64,000 bases of DNA, from contig CAWDOR010000046.1 in NCBI GenBank assembly GCA_963804045.1, positions 7,085 to 71,084 of the forward strand. The letters are read 5' to 3'. Positions 1 through 9,242 of this stretch are shown piece by piece (positions within the stretch are counted from its first letter, which is position 1; every line of letters starts with the position of its first letter). A model generated the notes under the pieces. That model was not told the DNA's origin. It ran no database searches and worked only from the letters and a program-made list of their open reading frames with translations. This DNA comes from Rhodoblastus sp963804045 (GTDB taxonomy: Bacteria > Pseudomonadota > Alphaproteobacteria > Rhizobiales > Beijerinckiaceae). A program made the translations under genes and the position numbers.

Positions 1-874
1 CGACCGAGGAGCCGGTCAGCACCGCCATCGCGGCCACGGCCAGGGTCTCGACCCCGGAGTCGCGCAGACCGGCGATGGAGAGGGCGCCGGTCCGTTTTGA
101 CAGGCCTTGGCCATCGGCGCCGATCAGGAGATTGTGATGAGCGAAATGCGGGGCTTTGGCGGCGCCGAGCGCGCGGAACAATTGGATCTGCACCGCCGTA
201 TTGGTGACATGGTCCTCGCCCCTGACGATATGGGTCACGCCGGAGTTGATGTCATCCACCACCGAGGGCAGAGTGTAGAGATAGGAGCCGTCCTCGCGGA
301 TCAGCACGGGATCGGAGAGCGAGGCGCAATCGATATGGCTGTCGCCGCGAATGAGATCGCGCCAGACGATGTTTTCCGGCGCCAGCTTGAAGCGCCAATG
401 CGGCTTGCGGCCGTCGGCCTCCAGCGCGGCGCGCTGCTCGGCCGTCAAAGCCAGCGCGGCGCGATCGTAGACCGGCGGCGCGCCCCGGGCGATCTGCAGG
501 CGGCGGCGGCGCTCCAGCTCGTCCTGGGTCTCGTAGCAGGGATAGAGCAGGCCCGCCTGTTTGAGTTTTTGCGCCGCCGCGTCATAGAGGGCGAAACGCT
601 CGGACTGGCGGAATTTATGGTCGGGCGTCACCCCCAGCCAGGCCAGATCGACCTCGATGGCCGCGGCGAATTCTTCGGTCGAGCGTTCGGAATCGGTGTC
701 GTCGAAGCGCAGGATGAACTGTCCGCCATGCTGGCGGGCGAAGAAATAGTTCAGCAGCGCGGTGCGGGCGTTGCCAATATGAATGCGACCGGTGGGCGAA
801 GGCGCGAAGCGCACCACGGGCGCGACAAAATCCTGCTTTTTGGCCGTTTCAGTCGTCTGGGGCATGTCAGTCAT
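1..874 (-). CDS. gltX2: Glutamyl-tRNA synthetase paralogue, C-terminus cut by window edge
   Basis: Class I aminoacyl-tRNA synthetase that charges tRNA with glutamate in the cytoplasm. Reading leftwards from an ATG at 874 (a second ATG lies at 865), the protein shows the HIGH-type signature FAPSPTGRIHIGNARTALLNY near residue 22, the FDDTDSERS segment that follows it, and the KMSKS-type motif GLSKRTG close to the window edge. The frame is still open at base 1, so the anticodon-binding half lies outside. It clearly differs from the full gltX at 7616: for example GNARTALLNYFF here against GGARTALFNWLL there. Many alphaproteobacteria carry two GluRS copies, one of which can serve tRNA-Gln for GatCAB amidation; which role this copy has cannot be seen here. 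No good Shine-Dalgarno precedes either ATG, so the start is tentative. Confidence 0.9.
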   Translation of the reverse strand, partial: MTDMPQTTETAKKQDFVAPVVRFAPSPTGRIHIGNARTALLNYFFARQHGGQFILRFDDTDSERSTEEFAAAIEVDLAWLGVTPDHKFRQSERFALYDAAAQKLKQAGLLYPCYETQDELERRRRLQIARGAPPVYDRAALALTAEQRAALEADGRKPHWRFKLAPENIVWRDLIRGDSHIDCASLSDPVLIREDGSYLYTLPSVVDDINSGVTHIVRGEDHVTNTAVQIQLFRALGAAKAPHFAHHNLLIGADGQGLSKRTGALSIAGLRDSGVETLAVAAMAVLTGSSV

Positions 875-1009
875 GGCGGTTGTTTAGCGCTTTTGCGCGC
901 CCGCGTCATCCGCCAGGGCGCGCGCTCAAGGCGCTGTCATAGAAACGTGAAAAAAAATCCGCATAAGCGCAACAGCCGAGTCGCGCCGCCAAAGGAAAGA
1001 TTTTTCTCG

Positions 1010-2173
1010 ATGACCGGATATATCGCCGCGGGAGTTTGCCTCGCTCTGGTTGCGTTCAATCTGTTTTCGCTGGCCGTGACCCTGTGGCGCTGCCGCATTC
1101 GCCAGACGCGGCTCGACCGGCGGCTGGCGTCGACGGGATTTGCGCCCGCCCTGCCCCCGGTCTCCATCGTCCGCCCGGTCTGCGGCCTCGAAACCTTTTC
1201 GGAGGCTACCCTGCGCTCGACCTTCGCGCTGGATTACCCCGAATATGAAGTTCTGTTCTGCGTGCAGAAAAAGAACGATCCCATTCTTCCGCTGGTCCAG
1301 CGCCTGGTCGCGGAGCAGTCCGAGGGGCGCGGCCGCGTGCTGATCGGCGACGACCCGATCAGCCCCAATCCCAAGCTCAACAATTGTTTCAAGGGCTGGC
1401 AGGCGGCGAAACACGGCCTTGTCGTGCTGGCCGATTCCAACGTGCTGGCGCCCAAGGACTATTTGCAGCAGATGCTGGTGCGCTTCACCCCGGAGATCGG
1501 GCTGGTCTGTTCGCCGCCGTTGGGCATCATGCCGCAAGGCGCCATCGCCGAGCTGGAATGCGCCTTTTTGAACAGCTTTCAGGCGCGCTGGCAATTTTGC
1601 GCGGATGCTTTCGGCATGGGCTTCGCCCAAGGCAAGAGCATGATGTGGCGCCGCGACATCGTCGAACAGGCCGGCGGCATCGCCGCTCTGGCCTCGGAAA
1701 TCGCCGAGGACGCCGCCGCCACCAAGCTGGTGCGCGCGGCGGGCATGAAAGTGGCGCTGGTCGACCGGCCCTTCGGCCAGCCGCTCGGTCCCCGGACGCT
1801 GCGCGCCGTTTATCAGCGCCAGACCCGCTGGGCGCGCTTGCGCCGCGCCTCCTTCCCGCAAATGTACGCGCCGGAAATTCTGGTCGGCGCCGTGCTGCCC
1901 ATGCTCGCCGGCGCCTATGCGGCGCGCGATTTCGGTTTCGAGCCCTGGACCGCCGCCGCCCTGGTCGCCTGCGGCTTCGCGCTTCCGGAAACCCTGGCCA
2001 ATCTCGCCTTGCGCTGGCCGATCCACTGGCTGTCGCCGCTGGCCTATATAGCCCGCGACTGGGTCTTCGCCGTGGTCTGGATCGACGGCTGGCTCGGCGA
2101 CGATTTCGTCTGGCTCGGCAACAGCATGAGCGTGCGCGAGGCCTCCGACGAAACCGTGGACGGGGCGGCCTGA
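1010..2173 (+). CDS. Ceramide glucosyltransferase-like glycosyltransferase (GT21)
   Basis: Membrane glycosyltransferase that probably moves a sugar from a nucleotide sugar onto a lipid acceptor (ceramide, diacylglycerol or hopanoid) at the inner membrane. The 387-residue protein starts with a membrane segment (about residues 4-26). The catalytic domain begins at SIVRPVCGLE, and the aspartate motifs are ADSN near 140 and EDAAAT near 232. The processive-type signature QRQTRW, of the (Q/R)xxRW form, lies near 270. Hydrophobic segments close the C-terminus. The ATG at 1010 is chosen because AAGGAAAGA precedes it; the frame stays open far upstream, but that part is antisense to the GluRS gene. The neighbours do not reveal the acceptor. 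Family assignment is strong, substrate uncertain. Confidence 0.85.
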   Translation: MTGYIAAGVCLALVAFNLFSLAVTLWRCRIRQTRLDRRLASTGFAPALPPVSIVRPVCGLETFSEATLRSTFALDYPEYEVLFCVQKKNDPILPLVQRLVAEQSEGRGRVLIGDDPISPNPKLNNCFKGWQAAKHGLVVLADSNVLAPKDYLQQMLVRFTPEIGLVCSPPLGIMPQGAIAELECAFLNSFQARWQFCADAFGMGFAQGKSMMWRRDIVEQAGGIAALASEIAEDAAATKLVRAAGMKVALVDRPFGQPLGPRTLRAVYQRQTRWARLRRASFPQMYAPEILVGAVLPMLAGAYAARDFGFEPWTAAALVACGFALPETLANLALRWPIHWLSPLAYIARDWVFAVVWIDGWLGDDFVWLGNSMSVREASDETVDGAA

Positions 2174-2282
2174 GGCCGCGACGGCGGCGCGAACAAATAT
2201 TTTTCGTGCTTTTCAGCAGCTTAACAATTTACACCCTGCCGCGCCCAAGCTAGGCTCGCCTGGAAATGCGCATGGGGCGATC

Positions 2283-2483
2283 GTGGCCGTCAGTTCCGAA
2301 TATGAAGCAGAAAACGCTTTGATCGATTTGCTCTTCGCCGAAGCCGAAATCCTCGCCCATGGCTACCAATCCGCCGAATTGAAAGCCGCGCTCGAACATG
2401 TTCGACGCGCCAAGGCAAGTCTGCAAAAGCTGGCGCGGCGTTTCGACGCGCCGTCGCAGGAGGAGTCGCCGGAGTCTCATTGA
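2283..2483 (+). CDS. Small helical protein of unknown function
   Basis: A 66-residue acidic/basic protein with a GTG start. The sequence looks fully helical and amphipathic, with EAENALIDLLFAEAEILA at the N-terminus and a Lys/Arg-rich second helix (VRRAKASLQKLARRF). GGGGCGATC just upstream can act as a weak ribosome binding site. The two nearby upstream ATGs (2266 and 2272) are in another frame. It ends 7 bases inside the 3' end of the convergent DUF2339 gene. I recognise no family; the compact two-helix layout and position between two convincing genes are the only support. Confidence 0.5.
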   Translation: MAVSSEYEAENALIDLLFAEAEILAHGYQSAELKAALEHVRRAKASLQKLARRFDAPSQEESPESH

Positions 2484-5152
2484 TTCGACGCGCCGGGCGT
2501 TTCGTCGCGGCCGAATATGAATTTCTGATAGACCAGCCCTATGCCGATCAGCACCGCGCCAAGGCCGATGAAGGACAGGGCGCGCAAGGCCCCGCCGAGA
2601 ATGGCGAGATCGAAGACAAACACTTTCAGGATCGCCAGCAGGATCACAGCCGCCGAGGCGACCCGCGCCTCCAGCGAGCGCCGCAACAGGCCGTAAACCA
2701 GCAAAGCCACGCCAAAAGCCAGCCAGACCGCCGAATAGGCGTAGGTCTCCGCCGGTCCGGTCGGCATTCCCAGGCTGACGACGGAATCATGGAACAGGCG
2801 ACGCGTCTGGAGCGTGACATAGAGAAAGCCCAGGCCCAGCGCCTCGACGCGCAGCAGGCGGACGAACCAGGCCGGGCGGCTGCCCAGGCTGAAATTGGCG
2901 AGCAGGGCCGCCGCCGCCGCCGGCAGGGCGTAGCCGAGCAGCAAGGCGTTGAGCCAGACGCCGCCCTCGACGGGACGATAGACCAGCAGGGGGTTGTGGC
3001 GCAGGCCGAGCGCGCCGGCCGCCAGCGCCGCCGAAATCGCAGCGAAAGCCAGCGAGAAGAAGCGCAGGACAGGGCGCGCGCGCAACGCGTCGAGCCGGGT
3101 CAGCACGGCGGAGAACCCCAGCGCCGCCAGCGTGTGCAGGCCGATTTCATTCAGGCTGGATTGCGGCGCGAAGGGATCGCCATGGTTCATCGCGTGGCGG
3201 ATTTCGAAAAACGCCAGCAGGCCGGAAAAGATCACCGCCAGAATTTCGGCTATTTGCCGAGGCAAATCGTCGCCGCGCCGGCCGAGCTGGCGCGCGGCGA
3301 GCGCAAAGCTGGCCGCCGGAACGCCATAGCCCAACAGCAGTCCGTTGAAGATTGGCGTGGTTCCGAGCCGGTCGCCTTCGATCGAGGGGTCCAACAACAG
3401 CCTGAGCGCGATGACCGCGCCTAGCGCCGTCACGCAGGCGCGCAGCGCGGGAATGTCGAGCCGCGCGTCGACAAACGCCGCGCCCAGCGCCGCCAGCGCC
3501 AGGGCGACGGTCAGCGCGTCCCGGTCGAGCGCGAAACTCAGGCCCAGGGCCAAAGCCGCGAGGCAGGCCGCCGCGCTCAAGCCCAGCGCCAGCCGGTCAT
3601 GGCGCGTCTCATCGTCGCGCTGGCGCAGCGCGCGGGCGAAGCCGAGCAGCGCCACTGCGACGGCGGCGGCGGCAAGCGCCAGGGGATCGCTGCTGCGCGC
3701 CCAGTCGAGCCGGACATAGGCGGCGACCAGCGCCGCCAGAGGCGTCAGCGCCGCGGCCCCGGCGAGGCCGAGCGCCACGGCGCGCGGCGGACGCGCGAGC
3801 GTCCACAAGGCGCGGCCCGCCAATCCCGCCACGCCGGCGGCGGCGAGCGCGGCGAAAGCGACGAACAGACCGTAGGAGGCCGGCTGCGCCAGATCGAAAG
3901 GCAGCCGCCGATCTTCCGCCGGCCAGACCAGTAGCAGGAACGCCAGCGCGGCGCCGGCGCCGAGCGGCAGGCCCGAGGCCAGCAGCGGACGCCGCGCGCC
4001 CGCCAGCGCCAGGAGCGCCAGGAAAAGGCCGGCCTCGAACGCCCAGCCGTCGCCGAAACCGCCGCGTTCGGCGCAAAGGCTGAAGCCGAGCGCGCCCACG
4101 GCGGCGAACCCCAGCGGCCCGGCATGAGCCAGCATCCGGCGCGCTGCGGGTTCAGAAGCGGGACCGCGCCGGTCGAGGACGAAAGCATAAAGCGCAAGGC
4201 CGAGCTGGAGCAGCACATGCAGCGGCGCCGCCGTGACGAAATCGGGCTTCGGGCCGGAAGCCAGGGCAAAGGCCCAGAGCGCCGCGCCAACCGTCGCCGC
4301 GACCGACAGCCAGGCCCATTGCCGCAACAGCGCCAGCGCCTGCGCCGCCGCCACGACCACGCCGACATAGAGCAACAAGGGCCAGGGATCGGGCTGCGGC
4401 GAGACCACCAGCAGCGGCGCGGCCAGGGCGCCGGCGAGGCCGAGCCCGGCGATGGCGCGGCCATGCAGCAGGGCGGCGGCCAGTGTGGCCAGACCGGCTG
4501 CGCCCAGTGCGACAAAGGCCAGCGCCGGACCGATAAAACCGTAAAGCGCATGGGCGGCGTAAATCGCGCCGAAACCGGCCACCGCGCCTGCGGCCGTCAG
4601 CACCGCCGGCGTCGGCGTGGCGGCGCCGGCGGTTTCGCGCCGGCGCAGAAATTCGCCGGCGGCGGAGAGGGCGACGGCGAGCAGCAGGCCGAGGGCGACG
4701 CGCGCCGCAGGACCGAAATAGCCCTGTTCGACGGCGTAGCGCACCAGCAGCACGCCACCCAGCGCCAACGCCAGCCCGCCAAGATAAACCACCCAGCGCG
4801 TGCCAAGCTCCCGCTCCAGCGATTTTGGCGCCTGCGCCTGCTTTTCCTGCGGCGGCGATGTCGCCCCGTCCCAAGGGGCGAAGCTTTCCGGCGTCGGCGC
4901 GGCTTCGATCTTCCATGCCGGCGCCGGCTCGGGCGCCGGTTCCGGTTCGGGTTGCGATTCAAGCGCGGCCGCCGGCTGAACCGGCGGCTTGGACGCGGGC
5001 GCCGTAAAACTCTGCAAGGCCAGCAGTTCCGCGAGCCTGTCCTCCAATTTGCGGACCGCGCGCTCCAGCCGGTCGATGCGTTCGCGTTGCTGGGTCGCCA
5101 GAACCAGGACAAAAATGGCGAGCAGAATGGCGATGGGCGCGGAAAGAAACAT
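2477..5152 (-). CDS. DUF2339 family polytopic membrane protein
   Basis: An 891-residue inner-membrane protein of unknown function. It opens with one membrane helix followed by a coiled coil (ERIDRLERAVRKLEDRLAEL, about residues 24-45) and a Pro/Ala/Glu-rich linker. The family hallmark ERELGTRWVVYLGGLALALGGVLLVRYAVEQGYFGPAARV follows near residue 115-155. The rest is more than twenty Ala/Leu/Gly-rich membrane helices. This architecture and length match DUF2339 proteins. It stands alone, convergent with the small gene on its left. No catalytic motif is evident. Confidence 0.85.
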   Translation of the reverse strand: MFLSAPIAILLAIFVLVLATQQRERIDRLERAVRKLEDRLAELLALQSFTAPASKPPVQPAAALESQPEPEPAPEPAPAWKIEAAPTPESFAPWDGATSPPQEKQAQAPKSLERELGTRWVVYLGGLALALGGVLLVRYAVEQGYFGPAARVALGLLLAVALSAAGEFLRRRETAGAATPTPAVLTAAGAVAGFGAIYAAHALYGFIGPALAFVALGAAGLATLAAALLHGRAIAGLGLAGALAAPLLVVSPQPDPWPLLLYVGVVVAAAQALALLRQWAWLSVAATVGAALWAFALASGPKPDFVTAAPLHVLLQLGLALYAFVLDRRGPASEPAARRMLAHAGPLGFAAVGALGFSLCAERGGFGDGWAFEAGLFLALLALAGARRPLLASGLPLGAGAALAFLLLVWPAEDRRLPFDLAQPASYGLFVAFAALAAAGVAGLAGRALWTLARPPRAVALGLAGAAALTPLAALVAAYVRLDWARSSDPLALAAAAVAVALLGFARALRQRDDETRHDRLALGLSAAACLAALALGLSFALDRDALTVALALAALGAAFVDARLDIPALRACVTALGAVIALRLLLDPSIEGDRLGTTPIFNGLLLGYGVPAASFALAARQLGRRGDDLPRQIAEILAVIFSGLLAFFEIRHAMNHGDPFAPQSSLNEIGLHTLAALGFSAVLTRLDALRARPVLRFFSLAFAAISAALAAGALGLRHNPLLVYRPVEGGVWLNALLLGYALPAAAAALLANFSLGSRPAWFVRLLRVEALGLGFLYVTLQTRRLFHDSVVSLGMPTGPAETYAYSAVWLAFGVALLVYGLLRRSLEARVASAAVILLAILKVFVFDLAILGGALRALSFIGLGAVLIGIGLVYQKFIFGRDETPGASNQ

Positions 5153-5241
5153 GGCGAAGATCCGGGTTCATCAATCGAACCGCCGCCAGTGTCGCACGGC
5201 CGGCTTTCCCATTCGTTAGAGAAAGTCTGCTCGGCCCCCCC

Positions 5242-7613
5242 TCAGCCCCCCGCCCCGTCCTCGGCCTCTTCCGGCGCCAGCTCTTCGCCGCGCGCGTCTC
5301 GATCCGGCTTCGGCGTTTCGACCGGCCTGAGCGGCGGGGCGCGGAGTTTTGGGGCTTTCGACCAGGGGCGGTCCTCGCCGGGCGCGCGGGCGGCGCGCCA
5401 ATCGATCCGCTCGCCGTCGAAAGCCAGCGTCACCGCGCCGGTTTCCGCCAGTTTCGCCCGGTCCAGGACGATGGGCGCGGCGCAGGAGCGCGGCGCGTAG
5501 AGTGGCGACACCACGATTTTGGCGCGGGCGCAGTCCTGATGGAACGCCTCGCTCTCCAGCACCAGCGCCACCGGCTCGCCCTGAACGGTCAAAGCCGTGC
5601 AGCCCAATTTGTCGCATTGTCCGGCGGCCTCGGCGCCGCCGCGCGAATCGGCGTCGGCGCGCAGCCATTGCTCGGCGGCGAAAGCGTTCTTGCGGCGGCC
5701 GAGCACCGCCAGTTCGCCGGAGCTTTCGCGGACGGCGGCGCTGTCGCCGCTCGGGGCGACCGCCAGATCGAATTTCTGCCCGCCGGCGGCGCCCAGCAGC
5801 CCCAGCGCCAGCAGCGGCGCCGCGGTCAGCCGCAACAGCTTGGTCCGCCACAGCAGCAGTGACAGCACCGCGAGGCTTAAACTCGCGATGGACCAGGGGG
5901 CGAAGGCCGGCAGCGCCACATTGGCGCCCGGCGCCGCGCCGATCCAGCGCGCCAGCGTCATGATCGCCTCGATGCCGCCGCCGAGATAGGTCCAGACCGG
6001 ACCGTCGAGGCCGATGAGGTAAAGCGCCGAGCCGAGCAGCGCGGCGGGCACGGCGAAAAGCTCGATCACCAGCAGCGTCAAGGGATTGCCGATCAGCACG
6101 TAAGGGCTGAGCTCGTGAAAATCATAGGCCATGAAGGAGGCGGTGGCCGATGTGGCGCAAAAGGTGGCGAACAGCGCGCCGCCAATCCCCGAGCCGGTCT
6201 TTTCCGCGAGCCAGCCGCGCCAGCCGCCGGGCCTGTCGGCCTCGGGCCGCGCCCGCGCGGCCATGCGGCGCTCGTAAACCGCGACCAGGGCGGCCACGGC
6301 GGCGAAGGACAGCTGGAAACTGGCGCCGAGCAAAGCCTCGGGCTCGAAGATCTCCACGGCCAGCGCCGCGAAGGCGAGATTGCGCATGGTCAGCGCCTGG
6401 CGTCGCGCCAGCACGGCGCCGAGCAGGATCAGCGTCATGTAAAGCGCGCGCTCGGAGCCGACCCGCGAACCGGTGAACAGCGCATAGGCGCAGGCCGCGA
6501 CCATAGCCAGGCCCGCCGCCCATTTCTTGATCGGATAGTTCAGCGCGAGCCGGGGAAATTGCGCCAGCAGGCCGCGCAGGCCGACAAAGAAAATCCCGGC
6601 CACCAGGGTCATCTGCACGCCGGATATGGTGACGATGTGAAAAATGCCGGCCTGGCGGATCGTCTCGCGGGCCTTGTCGGAAAGAAAATCGCGCTTGCCC
6701 GTCACCATGGCGGCGCCTATGGCGCCATTGTCGCCGCCTATCGCCCGATAGACCCGCAGGGCCAAAGCGTTGCGGGCGCGATCGATGGCTGCGAAGACTT
6801 TTAAGCCCCAGGGGCGGGCCCCGGCGGTTCGGCGAGCCGCGCGGTCCCCAAAAGGCTGCCGACGGCGCCGATGCGGGCGAAAAAGGCGTCGCGGGCGAAA
6901 TCATAGCCGCCCGGCAGCGGCGCATGGGCGGGGGGCAGCAGCCGCGCCTTGGCCTGGATGAAATCGCCGGCGACGAAACCGGGAAAGCCGCGCGTGGTGA
7001 CGCGCAGGCGATAGGGCCGCGCGGCCGGGTCGAGCTTTTCGGCGCCGCTCAGCCGCAGCAGGACGCGCGCGCCTTGCGGGCGGTAATCGACCTCCTCGAC
7101 GAAACCGTCGATCTCGCCGACATAAATGCGCTCGAGCACCGGCGCCGCGACCCGCAAGGCGCGCAAGCCGCCCAGCGCCTCGCCGGCGAAAAACGCCGCC
7201 ACGGCGGCCAAGGGCAGCATCAGCGCGCGGCGGTCGGCGGCGAAAACGGCCAGAGCGGCGAAAAAAACCGCCAGAAGCGCGGTTAACGCCAGGGCCGGCT
7301 CGGTCGGCGCCAGCAGATAGAGGCAGACGCCGGCGCCGGCGCAGACCGGCAGCCAGAGGAAAAACCGCCTCTGGCTCCATTCCTCCTCCAGCGCCTCGAT
7401 CAGTTTCGCTCGTGCGCCGGCCAAGGCGAGCGTCGCGCGCGCAAAAAAACGCTCCGGCGAAAGCCCGCCGGCCCGCTCGGTCAGTTCCTGGGCGCCGCCG
7501 CCAAAACTCGCCTCGTCGATTGCCTCTTTTTTTGCTGGCGCCCGCCATGTTACACGGACGCGCGCGCCGCAAAACCAACCTGGCGCGCGAAAAACCTCCG
7601 AAGGTCTCGCCAT
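5242..7613 (-). CDS. comEC: ComEC/Rec2-type DNA-uptake channel protein, frame broken once
   Basis: Polytopic protein of the ComEC/Rec2 family, which forms the channel for single-stranded DNA entry during transformation. The N-terminal part (6801-7613) has two or more membrane helices and a DUF4131-like soluble domain ending in YDFARDAFFARIGAVGS. The part below about 6800 carries the competence-domain core (MVTGKRDFLSDKARETIRQAG, FHIVTISGVQMTLV) and many helices. The two halves lie in different frames: the first hits TAA at 6801-6803, and GLKVFAAIDRARNAL continues in the -1 frame. The break sits beside the runs CCCC and GGGG at 6806-6814, so a lost base is likely. The ATG at 7613 is only 2 bases from the divergent gltX start, so the true start may be further inside. 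C-terminal DNase-type metallo-beta-lactamase domain is absent. Confidence 0.8.
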
Positions 7614-7615
7614 TC

Positions 7616-9049
7616 ATGTCCCAGCTCGTCACGCGTTTCGCCCCCTCGCCCACCGGCTATCTGCATATCGGCGGCGCGCGCACCGCCTTGTTCAACTGGC
7701 TTTTGGCGCGCCAGCAGGGCGGCAAGATGCTGTTGCGCATTGAGGACACCGACCGCGAGCGCTCGACGGAGCCGGCCATCGCCGCGATTCTCGACGGTCT
7801 GTCCTGGCTTGGCCTGACCTGGGACGAAGAAACGATCTATCAATTCGCCCGCGCCGAACGCCACCGCGAGGTTGCCGAGCAAATGCTGGCCAAGGGCGCC
7901 GCCTATAGATGCTACGCCTCGCCGGCTGAACTCGAGGCCATGCGCGAAAAAGCCCGGGCCGAGGGGCGTCCGCCGCGCTATGACGGCCGCTGGCGGGACT
8001 TGGGCGGCGCGCCCGCCGAGGCCGAGGCCATCGCCGAGGGCCGCAAGCCCGTGGTGCGGCTCAAGGCGCCGCGCGAGGGCGAGACCGTGATTCAGGATCG
8101 CGTCCAGGGCGAAGTCACCTTCCCCAACAAGGATCTCGACGATCTCATCCTGCTGCGCTCGGATGGAACGCCGACCTATATGCTCGCCGTGGTGGTCGAC
8201 GATCACGACATGGGCGTCACCCAGATCATTCGCGGCGACGACCACCTGACCAACGCCGCGCGCCAGACCCATATTTATCAAGCCATGGGCTGGGACATTC
8301 CGAGCTTTGCGCATATCCCGCTGATCCACGGGGCTGACGGCGCCAAATTGTCGAAACGCCACGGGGCGCTGGGCGTCGACGCCTATCGCGCGCTGGGCTA
8401 TCTGCCCGAGGCGCTGCGCAATTATCTGGCGCGGCTCGGCTGGAGCCAGGGCGACCGCGAGTTTTTCTCCACGCCGGAACTGATCGAGGCCTTTTCGCTC
8501 GACCAGGTGCATCGCTCGCCCGCGCGTTTCGACTATGCCAAGCTGGAAAACATGAACGGCCATTTCATGCGCGCGATGGACGATGAGAAATTATTGACCA
8601 TTTTTGTCGAAACCCTGCCCTATCTGCCGGGCGGCGAGGACGTGGCGGCGCGGCTCGACCCGGGCAAGAAGGCGCAATTGCTGCGCGCCATGGCCGGGCT
8701 CAAGGAGCGCGCCAAAACCCTGGTCGAATTGCTCGACGGCGCGCAATTCCTGTTCGCCCAGCGCCCCTTGCCGATGGACGCCAAGGCGGCGGAATTGCTC
8801 AAGCCCGAGGGCAAGGCGCATCTGGCGGCGATTCTGCCGATGCTCAAGGCCTTGCCGGACTGGACGGCGGCCGGCGCCGAGGCGGCCGTGCGCGCCTATG
8901 TCGCGGAGACCGGCGCCAAGCTCGGCCAGGTGGCGCAGCCGCTGCGCGCGGCGCTCACCGGGCGCGCGACCTCGCCGGGAATCTTCGATGTCGTCGAGGT
9001 TCTCGGGCGCGAAGAGGCGCTGGGGCGCATCGCCGACGCCGCCGCGTAA
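7616..9049 (+). CDS. gltX: Glutamyl-tRNA synthetase
   Basis: Attaches glutamate to tRNA-Glu using ATP. The 477-residue protein has the full class I layout: FAPSPTGYLHIGGARTALFNW (HIGH-type motif, residues 7-27), the D-x-E-R-S segment RIEDTDRERST, IIRGDDHLTNAARQ in the middle, the KMSKS-type loop AKLSKRHGALGV near 245, and a C-terminal anticodon-binding helical domain ending GREEALGRIADAAA. The ATG at 7616 gives the expected N-terminus. It is divergent from comEC and followed by gltA in the same direction, an arrangement common in Rhizobiales. This is the canonical copy; a second paralogue starts at 874. Confidence 0.97.
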   Translation: MSQLVTRFAPSPTGYLHIGGARTALFNWLLARQQGGKMLLRIEDTDRERSTEPAIAAILDGLSWLGLTWDEETIYQFARAERHREVAEQMLAKGAAYRCYASPAELEAMREKARAEGRPPRYDGRWRDLGGAPAEAEAIAEGRKPVVRLKAPREGETVIQDRVQGEVTFPNKDLDDLILLRSDGTPTYMLAVVVDDHDMGVTQIIRGDDHLTNAARQTHIYQAMGWDIPSFAHIPLIHGADGAKLSKRHGALGVDAYRALGYLPEALRNYLARLGWSQGDREFFSTPELIEAFSLDQVHRSPARFDYAKLENMNGHFMRAMDDEKLLTIFVETLPYLPGGEDVAARLDPGKKAQLLRAMAGLKERAKTLVELLDGAQFLFAQRPLPMDAKAAELLKPEGKAHLAAILPMLKALPDWTAAGAEAAVRAYVAETGAKLGQVAQPLRAALTGRATSPGIFDVVEVLGREEALGRIADAAA

Positions 9050-9242
9050 ATCGGCTGCGGCGCCCCATTGGTTTAAGCTGCGTCATCTTGCCCCGGTCCC
9101 TTAACTGGGCTACTCAGTGCGACGCACAATTTGACGCGACTCTACCGTCCGGCCCTCCCGTTTGTTTGCGGTAACAGGCTCGCCCGGGGCGCTCCCCGAA
9201 CGGCAGACGCGATCTTGGACCGCTTTTGAAGGGGCGTAGATC

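Noticed and set aside
107..1009. Upstream in-frame extension of the GT21 gene
   Set aside because: It overlaps the divergent GluRS gene completely. A good ribosome binding site stands before the ATG at 1010.
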